A stretch of 11,405 bases of DNA from Pseudomonadota bacterium (lineage in GTDB: Bacteria; Pseudomonadota; Alphaproteobacteria; Caulobacterales; Aquidulcibacteraceae). Shown piece by piece: positions 5,209-11,405 of this stretch (position 1 is the stretch's first letter; every line of letters starts with the position of its first letter). The notes beneath the pieces are model-generated. The model saw nothing but the letters and a program-made list of their open reading frames with translations. It had not been told where the DNA came from and made no database searches. Where the stretch lies: assembly GCA_023461135.1 (NCBI GenBank), contig JAEWNX010000463.1:1-11405 (forward strand), given 5' to 3'. A program made the position numbers and the translations under genes.

Positions 5209-6555
5209 ATGGCCTTCGATGCTGATTCCCAAGCCGCCCTGGCGGCCCTGATCGATTACGCCAAGAAAGCCGGCGCCGACGCCTCCGAAGCCAGCCTCGC
5301 CGCCCGGGAATCCATCTCCGCGGAGGTCCGCATGGGCCAACTCGAGGGCATGGAACGCGAGGAAGCCCGCTCGGTGGCCCTGCGCGCCTTCATTGGCAAG
5401 CGCCAGGCCGCGGCCTCCTCCACCGACCTTTCAGCCAAGGGGCTGCAAGCATTGGCGGAGCGGACCGTCGCGATGGCCAAGGCCGCCCCTGAGGACAAAT
5501 TCTGCGGCCTCCTCGATGCACGCTACCAAGCCAAGGGCGATCGGCCCGACCTCGAACAATCCGACGCCGCGCGGCCCAATCCTCAGCACCTGCTTGAACT
5601 CGCACAGCGCTGCGAAGCGGCGTCGCTGGCCATTCCCGGCATCGCCAATTCCGGCGGCGGCGGCGCCTCGAGCGAAGCCTCACACTTCGTCTACGCCACA
5701 TCGAGCGGCTTCGAAGGCGCCGAGAGCGCGACCTCCTACAGCCTCGGCACCCAGCCCGTCGCCGAGAAGGGCGACGAGATGGAGCGCGACTATGAGTGGC
5801 GCACCAAACGCTTCTTCGCCGATCTGCCCGCCGCTGAAGACATCGGCCGCATCGCCGGCGAGCGCACCGCGCGACGGCTCGGCGCGCGCAAGGTGGCGAG
5901 CCAGAAAGCGGCGGTGATCTTCGAGAACCGGCTCGCGGGCCGCATTCTTTCCCCGTTCATCGGCGGCATTTCGGGCGCGGCCGTCGCGCGCGGCGTGTCG
6001 TTCCTGAAAGACAAGCTCGGCCAACGCGTGTTCGCGGAAGGCTTCCGCGTCCACGAAGACCCGCTCGTGAAGCGCGGCATGGGCAGCCACTGGTTCGACG
6101 GCGAAGGCGGCGCGGTCAAAGCGATGACGCTGGTCGATGACGGCGTCATAACGACGTGGCTCCTGAACTCTTCCGCTGCACGCCAGCTCAATCTCGAACC
6201 GAACGGCCACGCCTCCGCCGGTCATGGCGGCCCGCCCGGCATTTCAACGTCCAATCTCTTCGTGAAACCCGGGACGGAAGATCTCGCTGCGCTGATGCGC
6301 AACGCGGGCAAGGGCCTTCTCGTCACCGACATGTTCTCGCCGTCGCTCAATATGAACACCGGCGACTGGTCCGTGGGCGTCGCCGGCTACTGGTTCGAAA
6401 ACGGCGAGATTCAACACCCGGTCAGTGAAGTCACCGTCGCGGGCAATCTGCTCGACATCTATGCGCGCCTGCGCTGCGGCAGCGATCTCGACACGCGCGG
6501 CTCGCTCGAAATCCCCAGCCTCATCGTGGACGACCTTGCAATCGGCGGCGTCTGA
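5209..6555 (+). CDS. pmbA: TldE/PmbA family protein (TldD/TldE metalloprotease partner)
   Basis: A 448-aa protein, the usual length of TldE/PmbA. The two-domain family pattern is visible: an N-terminal domain with MGQLEGMEREEARSVALRAF, and a C-terminal domain with FENRLAGRILSPFIGGISGAAV (about 242-263), NSSAARQLNLEPNGHAS and the closing ITLVDDG-like and TVAGNLLDIY segments. There is no HExxxH, as expected for TldE; the zinc site is in the TldD partner, not present in this window. The E. coli TldD/TldE pair trims peptides such as microcin B17 precursor and affects the CcdA antitoxin and gyrase inhibitors. The ATG at 5209 lacks a Shine-Dalgarno and follows a dyad. It begins a tight operon with the CysQ-like gene, DUF4170 and the ABC exporter; the reason for that pairing is unknown. 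Confidence 0.92.
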   Translation: MAFDADSQAALAALIDYAKKAGADASEASLAARESISAEVRMGQLEGMEREEARSVALRAFIGKRQAAASSTDLSAKGLQALAERTVAMAKAAPEDKFCGLLDARYQAKGDRPDLEQSDAARPNPQHLLELAQRCEAASLAIPGIANSGGGGASSEASHFVYATSSGFEGAESATSYSLGTQPVAEKGDEMERDYEWRTKRFFADLPAAEDIGRIAGERTARRLGARKVASQKAAVIFENRLAGRILSPFIGGISGAAVARGVSFLKDKLGQRVFAEGFRVHEDPLVKRGMGSHWFDGEGGAVKAMTLVDDGVITTWLLNSSAARQLNLEPNGHASAGHGGPPGISTSNLFVKPGTEDLAALMRNAGKGLLVTDMFSPSLNMNTGDWSVGVAGYWFENGEIQHPVSEVTVAGNLLDIYARLRCGSDLDTRGSLEIPSLIVDDLAIGGV

Positions 6556-7348
6556 CCTCGCGCTTCTGGAAGCCGCCGCACGCGAAGGCGGCGCCCTCGC
6601 CCGTGAGCTGGCCTCGAAGACACTGGAGGTGCACTCTAAAGGCGCGCTCGGGCCGGTGACGAATGTCGACTATGCGGTCGACGCGTTGCTGGAAGAAAGA
6701 CTGCTCGGCGCGCGCCCCGACTACGGCTGGCTGTCGGAAGAAACGCCCGACGATCTCTCGCGCCGCATCGGCAAGGCGCGCACCTTCATGCTCGATCCGA
6801 TCGACGGCACGGCCGCACTCGTCGGCAAGTCGCCGCAATGGACCATCAGCATCGGCATCATCGAAGGCGAGCGCCCGTTCGCGGGCGCCATCTACAATCC
6901 GATGACGGACGAGATGTTCCTGGGCGCGGACGGCGTGCCGGCGACGCTCAACGGCCGACGCGTGCGCGCCAGCCTGCGCGATACGCTGGAAGGCGCCCGC
7001 ATCATCGGCCAAGCCAAGCGCTTCGCGCCGAAAAAATGGCCCGAGCCGTGGCCGAGGATGGAGATCATCGAGCGTCAGTCGATCGCCTACCGCATGGCGC
7101 TGGTGGCGGCCGGCATGGGGGACGCGGCGCTCCTCTTCGGCTACAAAAACGAATGGGACATCGCCGCCGGCGCGGCGATCGTCGAAGCTGCGGGCGGGCG
7201 CGTCAGCGATCTCTGGGGCGAACCGCTCGCCTTTAACCGGCGCGATCCGCGCGCGCCGGGCGTCGCCGTGTCTGGCGCGGCTCTGCACGCTCTGATAATC
7301 GAGCGCACCAGAGCGTTTCCCGATCCGCGTAAAGCAGAAGGCACATGA
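6536..7348 (+). CDS. Inositol monophosphatase/CysQ family phosphatase
   Basis: About 270 aa, with the Mg-dependent, lithium-sensitive phosphatase signature. The first metal ligands are WLSEET (Glu68/Glu69), then LDPIDGT (Asp87, Asp90, with Gly-Thr at 91-92), and the C-terminal motif is EWDIAAGAAIVEAAGG with the metal-binding Asp208. Candidate substrates are 3'-phosphoadenosine 5'-phosphate (CysQ) or sugar/inositol phosphates; the neighbourhood of a lipid exporter leaves both open. No ATG fits: the frame extends upstream to 6425 inside pmbA, but conserved sequence begins only at about SDLALLEAAAREGG. The TTG at 6536 (20-bp overlap with pmbA, GGA 6 bases upstream) is the best start, though not certain. 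The stop overlaps the next gene's ATG (ATGA). Translationally coupled on both sides. Confidence 0.88.
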   Translation: MQSAASDLALLEAAAREGGALARELASKTLEVHSKGALGPVTNVDYAVDALLEERLLGARPDYGWLSEETPDDLSRRIGKARTFMLDPIDGTAALVGKSPQWTISIGIIEGERPFAGAIYNPMTDEMFLGADGVPATLNGRRVRASLRDTLEGARIIGQAKRFAPKKWPEPWPRMEIIERQSIAYRMALVAAGMGDAALLFGYKNEWDIAAGAAIVEAAGGRVSDLWGEPLAFNRRDPRAPGVAVSGAALHALIIERTRAFPDPRKAEGT

Positions 7349-7587
7349 GCGAACAGCGTCAACTCTTGCACCTCGTCATCGGCGGCGAGCTGAAAGACCT
7401 CGACCGGCCGGAATTTGCCGACCTCTCCCAAGTCGATTTCGTCGGCGCCTATCCGAATTACCGGGCGGCGTACGACGCCTGGAAGGGCGCGGCGCAACGC
7501 ACCGTCGATAACGCGCGCATGCGCTACTTCATCATCCACGCGCACCGCCTGCTCGATCCGGAGACGGACAAAGAGCCCGGCAAGTGA
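7345..7587 (+). CDS. DUF4170 domain-containing protein
   Basis: An 80-aa soluble protein without signal peptide or membrane segment. It fits DUF4170: LHLVIGGELKDL near the start, then VDFVGAYPNYRAAYDAWKGAAQRTVDNARMRYFIIHAHRLL, and a short polar tail. In my knowledge DUF4170 is confined mainly to alphaproteobacteria and has no assigned function. The start ATG overlaps the phosphatase stop as ATGA (7345-7348), and the next gene starts 4 bp after its stop, so it is translated as part of the same message between a CysQ-like phosphatase and an MsbA-like exporter. A stoichiometric accessory role to one of those two is the simplest inference; nothing in its sequence shows catalysis. Confidence 0.88.
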   Translation: MSEQRQLLHLVIGGELKDLDRPEFADLSQVDFVGAYPNYRAAYDAWKGAAQRTVDNARMRYFIIHAHRLLDPETDKEPGK

Positions 7588-7591
7588 CGCC

Positions 7592-9322
7592 ATGAAGCGC
7601 GGCGGGTTGTTCGGGCGGCTCTGGCGCGACTACGTCTCGCGCTATCTGAGCCAGGTCGCCTTGCTCATCCCCGTGCTCGCCGTTGTCGCGACTGCGGGCG
7701 TCCTGTACGTCTGGATACTGAAGTACACCACCGACGGCATCATCGCGCGCGATGCGACGTTGGTCATGTGGGCGCCCGTCGCTGTCATGCTGGTCGTCCT
7801 CATTCGCGCGATCGCGCTGTGGGGCCAGGCCGTGGTCTCCCAATCGGTCGCGCTCAAAGTGCTGCGGGACCTGCAGCAGGCGATGTTCTCCAAGCTGATG
7901 GACGTGGATTTCGCCCGTCACGCCCGTGAAGAACCGGGCCGGCTGGTCTCGCGCTTCACCAATGACATCAACATCGTCAGCGAAGCGCTCGTGCGCGGCG
8001 GCCAATCGATCATCCGCGACACGCTGACGCTGATCGGCGCGGTGGCTTCAATGCTCTGGCTCGACTGGGTGCTGACGCTCGTCGTTCTGGGCGCCTTCGC
8101 ATTAGCCGGCCGGCCGCTCCAGCTCATCGCCAAACGCGCCATGCGGCAGACCCATGTCGCCCAAGATCAGCTCGGCGCGCTCTCGTCGCTCCTGATCGAG
8201 ACGTTCAGCTTCGCCCGCGTTGTGAAGACATACGCGCTGGAAGCGCGAGAAAAAGCGCGCGCTGACGCAGCCTTCGAAACGCGGCGCAAGAACTCGATGA
8301 AGCTCGCCTACAGCCGCGCCGGCACGGTGCCGCTCTTGGAGATCGTCGGCGGCCTGGCGCTTGCCGGCGTGCTGTGGATCGCGGGCGTGCGCATCCTCAA
8401 CGGCCTGATGACAGTCGGCGATCTGATGGGCATGATCGCCGCTGTCGGCGTCGCCGCGCCTGCGGCGCGCGCGCTGGGACAAACCAACACGCTCGTGTCG
8501 GAGGCCTCGGCGGCGCTGCAGCGCGTGTTCGGTCTGATCGACGAGCCGGTCGCCATTCTCGACAAGGCGGGCGCGAAACCGCTCGCGCTGAAGCAAGGCC
8601 GCGTGACGTTCGAGAACGTCTCGTTCGCTTATGGCGATGCGCCGGCGCTCAACGCGGTCAGCTTCAGCGTGGAGCCGGGCGAGACCGTCGCCTTCGTCGG
8701 CCCTTCCGGCGCCGGCAAGTCGACGATCTTCAATCTCCTGCCCCGCCTCTATGACGCAACCTCCGGTCAGGTGTGCATCGATGGGCAGGACGTGCGCGAC
8801 GTGCAGGTCGCCTCGGTCCGGGCCGCGATCTCGCTGGTCGCGCAGGAAGCGGCGCTCTTCAACGACACGATCCGCGCCAACATCGCGCTCGGCCGCGCCG
8901 GCGCGACGCACGCGGAAATCGAGCAGGCCGCCAAGAACGCCGCCGCGCACGATTTCATCGTGGAGCTGCCCAACGGCTACGACACCATCGCGGGCGATCG
9001 CGGCTCGAACCTTTCCGGCGGCGAGCGCCAGCGCATCGCCCTTGCGCGCGCTTTCCTGCGCGACGCGCCCATTCTCTTGCTCGATGAGGCGACAAGCGCG
9101 CTCGATGCGGAGAGCGAAGCGAAGGTGCAGGAGGCGCTGGCGCGCCTTTCGAAAGGCCGCACCGTCCTCGTGATCGCCCATCGTCTCGCTACCGTGCGCG
9201 ACGCCGATCGCATTCTCGTGCTGGACGGCGGCCGCATCGTGGAGTTCGGCGCGCATGGCGATTTGATGGCGCGGAACGGCCTCTACACCCGCCTCAGCCG
9301 GCTCCAGTTCCAAGCCGAATAG
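7592..9322 (+). CDS. ABC transporter, fused permease-ATPase (MsbA-like lipid exporter)
   Basis: A 576-aa half-transporter: an N-terminal type I exporter membrane domain (six predicted helices within about 1-310) fused to a nucleotide-binding domain. NBD motifs are complete: Walker A GPSGAGKST (370-378), Q-loop SLVAQEAALFNDTI, signature LSGGERQ (474-480), Walker B ILLLDEATSALD (494-505) and the H-loop His530 in IAHRLATV. The LFNDTIRANIALG stretch and overall length match MsbA/LmrA-type homodimeric exporters. With the DUF374 acyltransferase and Kdo transferase downstream, export of lipid A core or a related lipid across the inner membrane is the best guess; multidrug export is the alternative. 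The ATG at 7592 is preferred over upstream in-frame codons within DUF4170 because MKRGGLFGRLWRDYV precedes the first helix. Last gene of the tight operon. Confidence 0.93.
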   Translation: MKRGGLFGRLWRDYVSRYLSQVALLIPVLAVVATAGVLYVWILKYTTDGIIARDATLVMWAPVAVMLVVLIRAIALWGQAVVSQSVALKVLRDLQQAMFSKLMDVDFARHAREEPGRLVSRFTNDINIVSEALVRGGQSIIRDTLTLIGAVASMLWLDWVLTLVVLGAFALAGRPLQLIAKRAMRQTHVAQDQLGALSSLLIETFSFARVVKTYALEAREKARADAAFETRRKNSMKLAYSRAGTVPLLEIVGGLALAGVLWIAGVRILNGLMTVGDLMGMIAAVGVAAPAARALGQTNTLVSEASAALQRVFGLIDEPVAILDKAGAKPLALKQGRVTFENVSFAYGDAPALNAVSFSVEPGETVAFVGPSGAGKSTIFNLLPRLYDATSGQVCIDGQDVRDVQVASVRAAISLVAQEAALFNDTIRANIALGRAGATHAEIEQAAKNAAAHDFIVELPNGYDTIAGDRGSNLSGGERQRIALARAFLRDAPILLLDEATSALDAESEAKVQEALARLSKGRTVLVIAHRLATVRDADRILVLDGGRIVEFGAHGDLMARNGLYTRLSRLQFQAE

Positions 9323-9336
9323 CGGAACCGGGTGCA

Positions 9337-9351
9337 GCAACAATTGTTTGC
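9337..9351. repeat. AT-rich palindrome between the exporter and UrcA genes
   Basis: AACAATTGTT (9339-9348) is a perfect 10-bp palindrome, and the flanks give an alternative dyad GCAA (9337-9340) / TTGC (9348-9351). It is the only AT-rich spot in a GC-rich 64-bp gap, 38 bp before the UrcA gene's start. It may be an operator or part of that gene's promoter; no clear -10 is seen. Confidence 0.35.
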
Positions 9352-9386
9352 AAAGGACCGGGCGGGGCAGCTCGATGGAGATCGAT

Positions 9387-9764
9387 ATGCCACGCATTCT
9401 CTCGCTCACATGCGCCGCGGCGTTTGTGTTCGCCGCTGCTGCACCCGCCCTCGCCGAGGAGGCGCGGTCCGAAGTGGTGCGCTACGCCGATCTCGATCTC
9501 GATAACCCCTCTGACGCCGACCGGCTGATCGAGCGCATCGAGCGCGCAGCGGGCCGGGTCTGCGGCGCGCGCGTCGGCGTTCAGCCGATTGCGCAATGGG
9601 GAGACGACCGAGACTGCATGGTGGAGACGACGGAATGGACGATCCGCGACTTCGGCCATCCTGTCGTGGTGGCGGAATATTATGGCGTTCGTCCGCGCGT
9701 GATCGTCGAGGAAGGCGACGCCGATCCCTATTATGACGGCTATGTCGTCGTGAAGAAGAAATGA
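9387..9764 (+). CDS. UrcA family protein (secreted)
   Basis: A 125-aa protein with a Sec signal peptide (MPRILSLTCAAAFVFAAAAPALA, predicted cleavage after residue 23). The mature part has the UrcA-family pattern: VVRYADLDLDNPSDADRLIERIERAAGRVCG (29-60), with Cys59 and a second Cys77 in DRDC that probably form a disulfide, as in family members. UrcA proteins are small periplasmic or secreted proteins of unknown function, common in Caulobacterales and Sphingomonadales. An unusual extension after about residue 93 (VVVAEYYGVRPR..., acidic, then VVVKKK) lengthens the C-terminus. The ATG at 9387 is chosen over ATG 9375 and TTG 9348 because GGAG sits 6 bases upstream (9377-9380) and the signal peptide starts cleanly. 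Convergent with the phosphatase, 24 bp apart. Confidence 0.85.
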   Translation: MPRILSLTCAAAFVFAAAAPALAEEARSEVVRYADLDLDNPSDADRLIERIERAAGRVCGARVGVQPIAQWGDDRDCMVETTEWTIRDFGHPVVVAEYYGVRPRVIVEEGDADPYYDGYVVVKKK

Positions 9765-9788
9765 GCGCGCGTGGCACCACCGCGGGCC

Positions 9789-10472
9789 TCACTCGCGGCG
9801 CAAAATCTTATCCACCAGAATATTGGCCCACCATTCGCTCATGAAAGCGGCCTTCACTTTCTTCTGGTCGTAGTCCTCGAGCACCCATTGCAGGAACGGC
9901 TTGCCGCTCTCCTTCGTCTCGTTGAGATACGTGGCGAAGAAGAAGTCGAGCATGCCGGTCTTGCCCTGCTTCACGTGCAGGTATTTGAGATCGAGCTGCT
10001 CCACCGCATCTTCGATCGGCAAACCCATCTTGAAGTGCTTGTAGAGCACCGCCATCACGCCGGCGCGATCCGCGCCTGACTTGCAGTGCATCAGCGCCGG
10101 ATACTTGATCGTCTCGAAGATTTCCTTCGCGCGCAGGATTTGCTCGACTTTCGGCGGCTCGCGCGAATGCATGCGCGCATCCACCATCTCCACGCCATGC
10201 CGGGCGCACGCTTCGCATTCGAGCGCGTAATAGCCCGTGTCGGACGGGCCCCTGAGGTTGAGGATCGTCTTGAATCCCATCTCGGCGTAGCGCTCGATAG
10301 CCTTCGGCGAAGGCTGGTTGGCGCGGGCCATTACGCCCGGCTCGATCCAGTGAAAATTGGAGAATCGCGTGCGCAGGAACCCGTGATCCGTCCAGATGAG
10401 GTCATGACGCGCCCGCCGCCGCCCCTGGGGCGTCGTCAAATCGAAACGGGATGGCGGATTGGCCGGGGTCAT
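9789..10472 (-). CDS. Tyrosine phosphatase family protein (cysteine-based, DSP-like)
   Basis: A 227-aa cytoplasmic-type protein with the Cx5R P-loop MHCKSGADRAG (Cys130, Arg136), the hallmark of protein tyrosine and dual-specificity phosphatases. ILNLRGPSDTGYY (70-82) is typical of the fused DSP/PTP-like and Siw14-like bacterial groups; Asp98 in VDARMHSREPP is the candidate general acid. Substrate could be phosphotyrosine, phosphoinositide or a soluble phosphate; not decidable. The start is uncertain: ATG 10472 (AAGGA one base upstream, too close) or GTG 10481 nine bases earlier; the frame continues upstream but overlaps the divergent gene. Hydrophobic AFMSEWWANILVDKILRR at the end could be an amphipathic helix. 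Divergent from the DUF374-waaA genes with a shared control region, which suggests a link to envelope assembly. Confidence 0.85.
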   Translation of the reverse strand: MTPANPPSRFDLTTPQGRRRARHDLIWTDHGFLRTRFSNFHWIEPGVMARANQPSPKAIERYAEMGFKTILNLRGPSDTGYYALECEACARHGVEMVDARMHSREPPKVEQILRAKEIFETIKYPALMHCKSGADRAGVMAVLYKHFKMGLPIEDAVEQLDLKYLHVKQGKTGMLDFFFATYLNETKESGKPFLQWVLEDYDQKKVKAAFMSEWWANILVDKILRRE

Positions 10473-10511
10473 GTCCTTCACTGGTTGCTGCGTCTGGCGC
10501 GAAGCGGGCGC

Positions 10512-10528
10512 GGCCCCGTATAAGGGCC
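10512..10528. promoter_or_regulatory. Candidate bidirectional -10 region within a dyad
   Basis: TATAAG (10519-10524) on the plus strand is also read as TTATAC on the minus strand. It is flanked by GGCCC (10512-10516) and GGGCC (10524-10528), an inverted repeat with a 7-base spacer. Its place in the 93-bp gap between the divergent phosphatase and DUF374 genes suits one shared regulated promoter region. No clear -35 was found for either direction. Confidence 0.4.
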
Positions 10529-10534
10529 GGACCC

Positions 10535-10550
10535 GCGCCTCGGAAGGCGC
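10535..10550 (+). other. Leader hairpin of the DUF374-waaA transcript
   Basis: GCGCCT (10535-10540) and AGGCGC (10545-10550) form a perfect 6-bp stem with a CGGA tetraloop. If transcription starts about 7 bases after the TATAAG box, this hairpin occupies most of the roughly 35-base leader, 15 bases before the start codon. It may affect translation or RNA stability. Confidence 0.35.
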
Positions 10551-10565
10551 CGCACCAGCGGATTC

Positions 10566-11330
10566 ATGCGCTCGATCCTCGGAACCCCCTTCGTCCAGTT
10601 GCTGATCGGGCGAACCATTGGGCTTTATATGCTCTTCGTCGGCGTCACCACGCGCTGGACGCGGGTGAACCAGGCCGCCGTCGAGCCCTTCTGGCGCCGC
10701 GGCGGGCGCACCGTGATCGGTTGCATTTGGCATGGGCGCTTTTCGCTGATCCATAAGATGTGGCGCTTCGGCCCGGACTACACGCCCGCCAAGATGCTGA
10801 TCTCGCGGTCGCGCGAAGGCGGCATTGTGGCGCATACCTCACGCACAGTCGGCGCGGAAGTGATCCGCGGCTCGGCGCCGAAGACCCGCTACGCCAAGGG
10901 CGGCTTCGAAGCCATGCGCGCCATGGCCCGCCACATCGAAGGCGGCGGCGTGGTCGCTATGACGCCGGACGGACCGAGAGGCCCGCGCATGCACGCCAAG
11001 AAAGCGCCGGTGCAATTGGCCAAGCTTTCGCAATCGCCGCTGCTGGCGGTGACGTGGGCCACGTCGAACCGCATCGTGTTCGACAAGAGCTGGGATCACT
11101 TCGTATTCCCGCTGCCGTTCGGGCGCGGCGCGTTGATCTGGGGCAATCCGATCGACCCCCCAGGTCCGGACGCTGACGACGCGGAAATCGAGGCGGTGCG
11201 CGCGGCGCTCGAAGCGGAGTTAAACCGCATCGCCGCCGAAGCGGATCGCATCGCGGGCGTCGATGTGATCGAACCGGCGCGGGCGAAGGATGAGCCTTCG
11301 CAGGAAACGCAAGCCGTGGCGGCGCAGTGA
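10566..11330 (+). CDS. DUF374 family lysophospholipid acyltransferase-like protein
   Basis: A 254-aa protein of the DUF374 family, related to the lysophospholipid/lipid A acyltransferase (LPLAT) fold. Visible landmarks are a hydrophobic N-terminus (FVQLLIGRTIGLYMLFVG, about 9-26), CIWHGRF (53-59) as the counterpart of the HX4D-type catalytic histidine region, ISRSREGG (79-86) and TPDGPRGPR (133-141). Such proteins probably acylate lipid A precursors or phospholipids at the inner membrane. The last ~30 residues are charged and low in complexity. The ATG at 10566 has only a weak GCGGA upstream. The stop overlaps the next gene's GTG as GTGA, so it is coupled to waaA, an arrangement I know from many alphaproteobacteria. 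Confidence 0.9.
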   Translation: MRSILGTPFVQLLIGRTIGLYMLFVGVTTRWTRVNQAAVEPFWRRGGRTVIGCIWHGRFSLIHKMWRFGPDYTPAKMLISRSREGGIVAHTSRTVGAEVIRGSAPKTRYAKGGFEAMRAMARHIEGGGVVAMTPDGPRGPRMHAKKAPVQLAKLSQSPLLAVTWATSNRIVFDKSWDHFVFPLPFGRGALIWGNPIDPPGPDADDAEIEAVRAALEAELNRIAAEADRIAGVDVIEPARAKDEPSQETQAVAAQ

Positions 11331-11405
11331 GTTTTTCGCCGGCTCTCACCTTGTATCGCGCGCTGAGCTGGGTCGCCGGCGCTGGCGCGGGCGCGTGGCT
11401 CGACG
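11327..11405 (+). CDS. waaA: 3-deoxy-D-manno-octulosonic acid (Kdo) transferase, N-terminal fragment
   Basis: Only 26 codons lie in the window; the gene runs off the right edge. It starts with GTG at 11327, overlapping the DUF374 stop (GTGA). The N-terminus includes LTLYRALSWVAG, which matches the membrane-anchoring start of WaaA/KdtA (typically LYRxLxxL...). The enzyme adds Kdo to lipid A precursor on the cytoplasmic side of the inner membrane. The call relies mainly on this short motif and on the well-known DUF374-waaA gene order; the catalytic domain is not visible. Confidence 0.65.
   Translation, partial: MSFSPALTLYRALSWVAGAGAGAWLD

Noticed and set aside
6425..6535. ATG start for the CysQ-like gene inside pmbA
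   Set aside because: The extra 37 residues are Ser/Arg/Ala-rich frame-shadow of pmbA and do not resemble a phosphatase N-terminus.
7415..7591. Upstream start of the ABC exporter within DUF4170
   Set aside because: The added residues are an Arg/Ser/Thr-rich shadow of DUF4170; the natural exporter N-terminus begins at the ATG 7592.
8102..9409. 435-codon open frame on the minus strand opposite the ABC exporter
   Set aside because: It is antisense to a gene with complete ABC motifs and its product is an Arg/His/Glu-rich low-information sequence, typical of shadow frames in high-GC DNA.
10473..10835. N-terminal extension of the minus-strand phosphatase frame
   Set aside because: It lies over the divergent DUF374 gene, shows no conserved pattern, and the phosphatase-type sequence begins only after about 10472.
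1..11405. CRISPR arrays, tRNA genes, insertion sequences, attachment sites
   Set aside because: I saw no regularly spaced repeats, no tRNA-like cloverleaf, no transposase and no long terminal inverted repeats.

Overview
The window looks like chromosomal DNA from a GC-rich alphaproteobacterium, most likely of the Caulobacterales/Hyphomonadaceae type. This rests on the high GC, on an UrcA-family protein and a DUF4170 protein, and on the gene order TldE/PmbA - CysQ-like phosphatase - DUF4170 - MsbA-like ABC exporter, with a DUF374 acyltransferase and the start of a WaaA/KdtA-like Kdo transferase a short way downstream. That order is familiar to me from alphaproteobacterial lipid A/LPS regions. 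The species was not determined. I see no tRNA, rRNA, CRISPR, insertion sequence or prophage gene.

Left part (1-1797): the 3' end of an AlkA-type DNA glycosylase converges on, and overlaps by 31 bp, a minus-strand two-gene unit (NIPSNAP protein then antibiotic-biosynthesis-monooxygenase-like protein, joined by a GTGA overlap). That unit is divergent from an ArsR-type regulator. A perfect 9+9 bp inverted repeat covers the regulator's predicted -10 box and start codon, so the three genes look like a self-contained, autoregulated module.

Middle part (1798-5162): a membrane fatty acid desaturase with an extended -10 placed for leaderless transcription; a low-GC lipoprotein gene; a class I methyltransferase resembling ETF-beta lysine methyltransferases; a second lipoprotein gene on the minus strand, tail-to-tail with the methyltransferase with no base between the stops; a 54-residue single-pass membrane protein; and a MAPEG-family membrane protein.

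Right part (5163-11405): a tightly packed plus-strand operon, tldE/pmbA - CysQ/IMPase - DUF4170 - MsbA-like ABC exporter, then a secreted UrcA-family protein. A minus-strand tyrosine phosphatase follows, sharing a 93-bp divergent promoter region with a DUF374 acyltransferase that runs by a GTGA overlap into the truncated waaA. The exporter, acyltransferase and Kdo transferase point to envelope lipid A/LPS assembly. How the phosphatases and DUF4170 fit is unknown.

No wholly new defence or mobile system is visible. The best leads are the ArsR/NIPSNAP/ABM module with its start-codon operator, the repeated leaderless promoter geometry, the overlooked 54-aa protein, a Shine-Dalgarno-sequestering hairpin, a possible antisense 3' UTR across a lipoprotein gene, and DUF4170 locked between a phosphatase and a lipid exporter.
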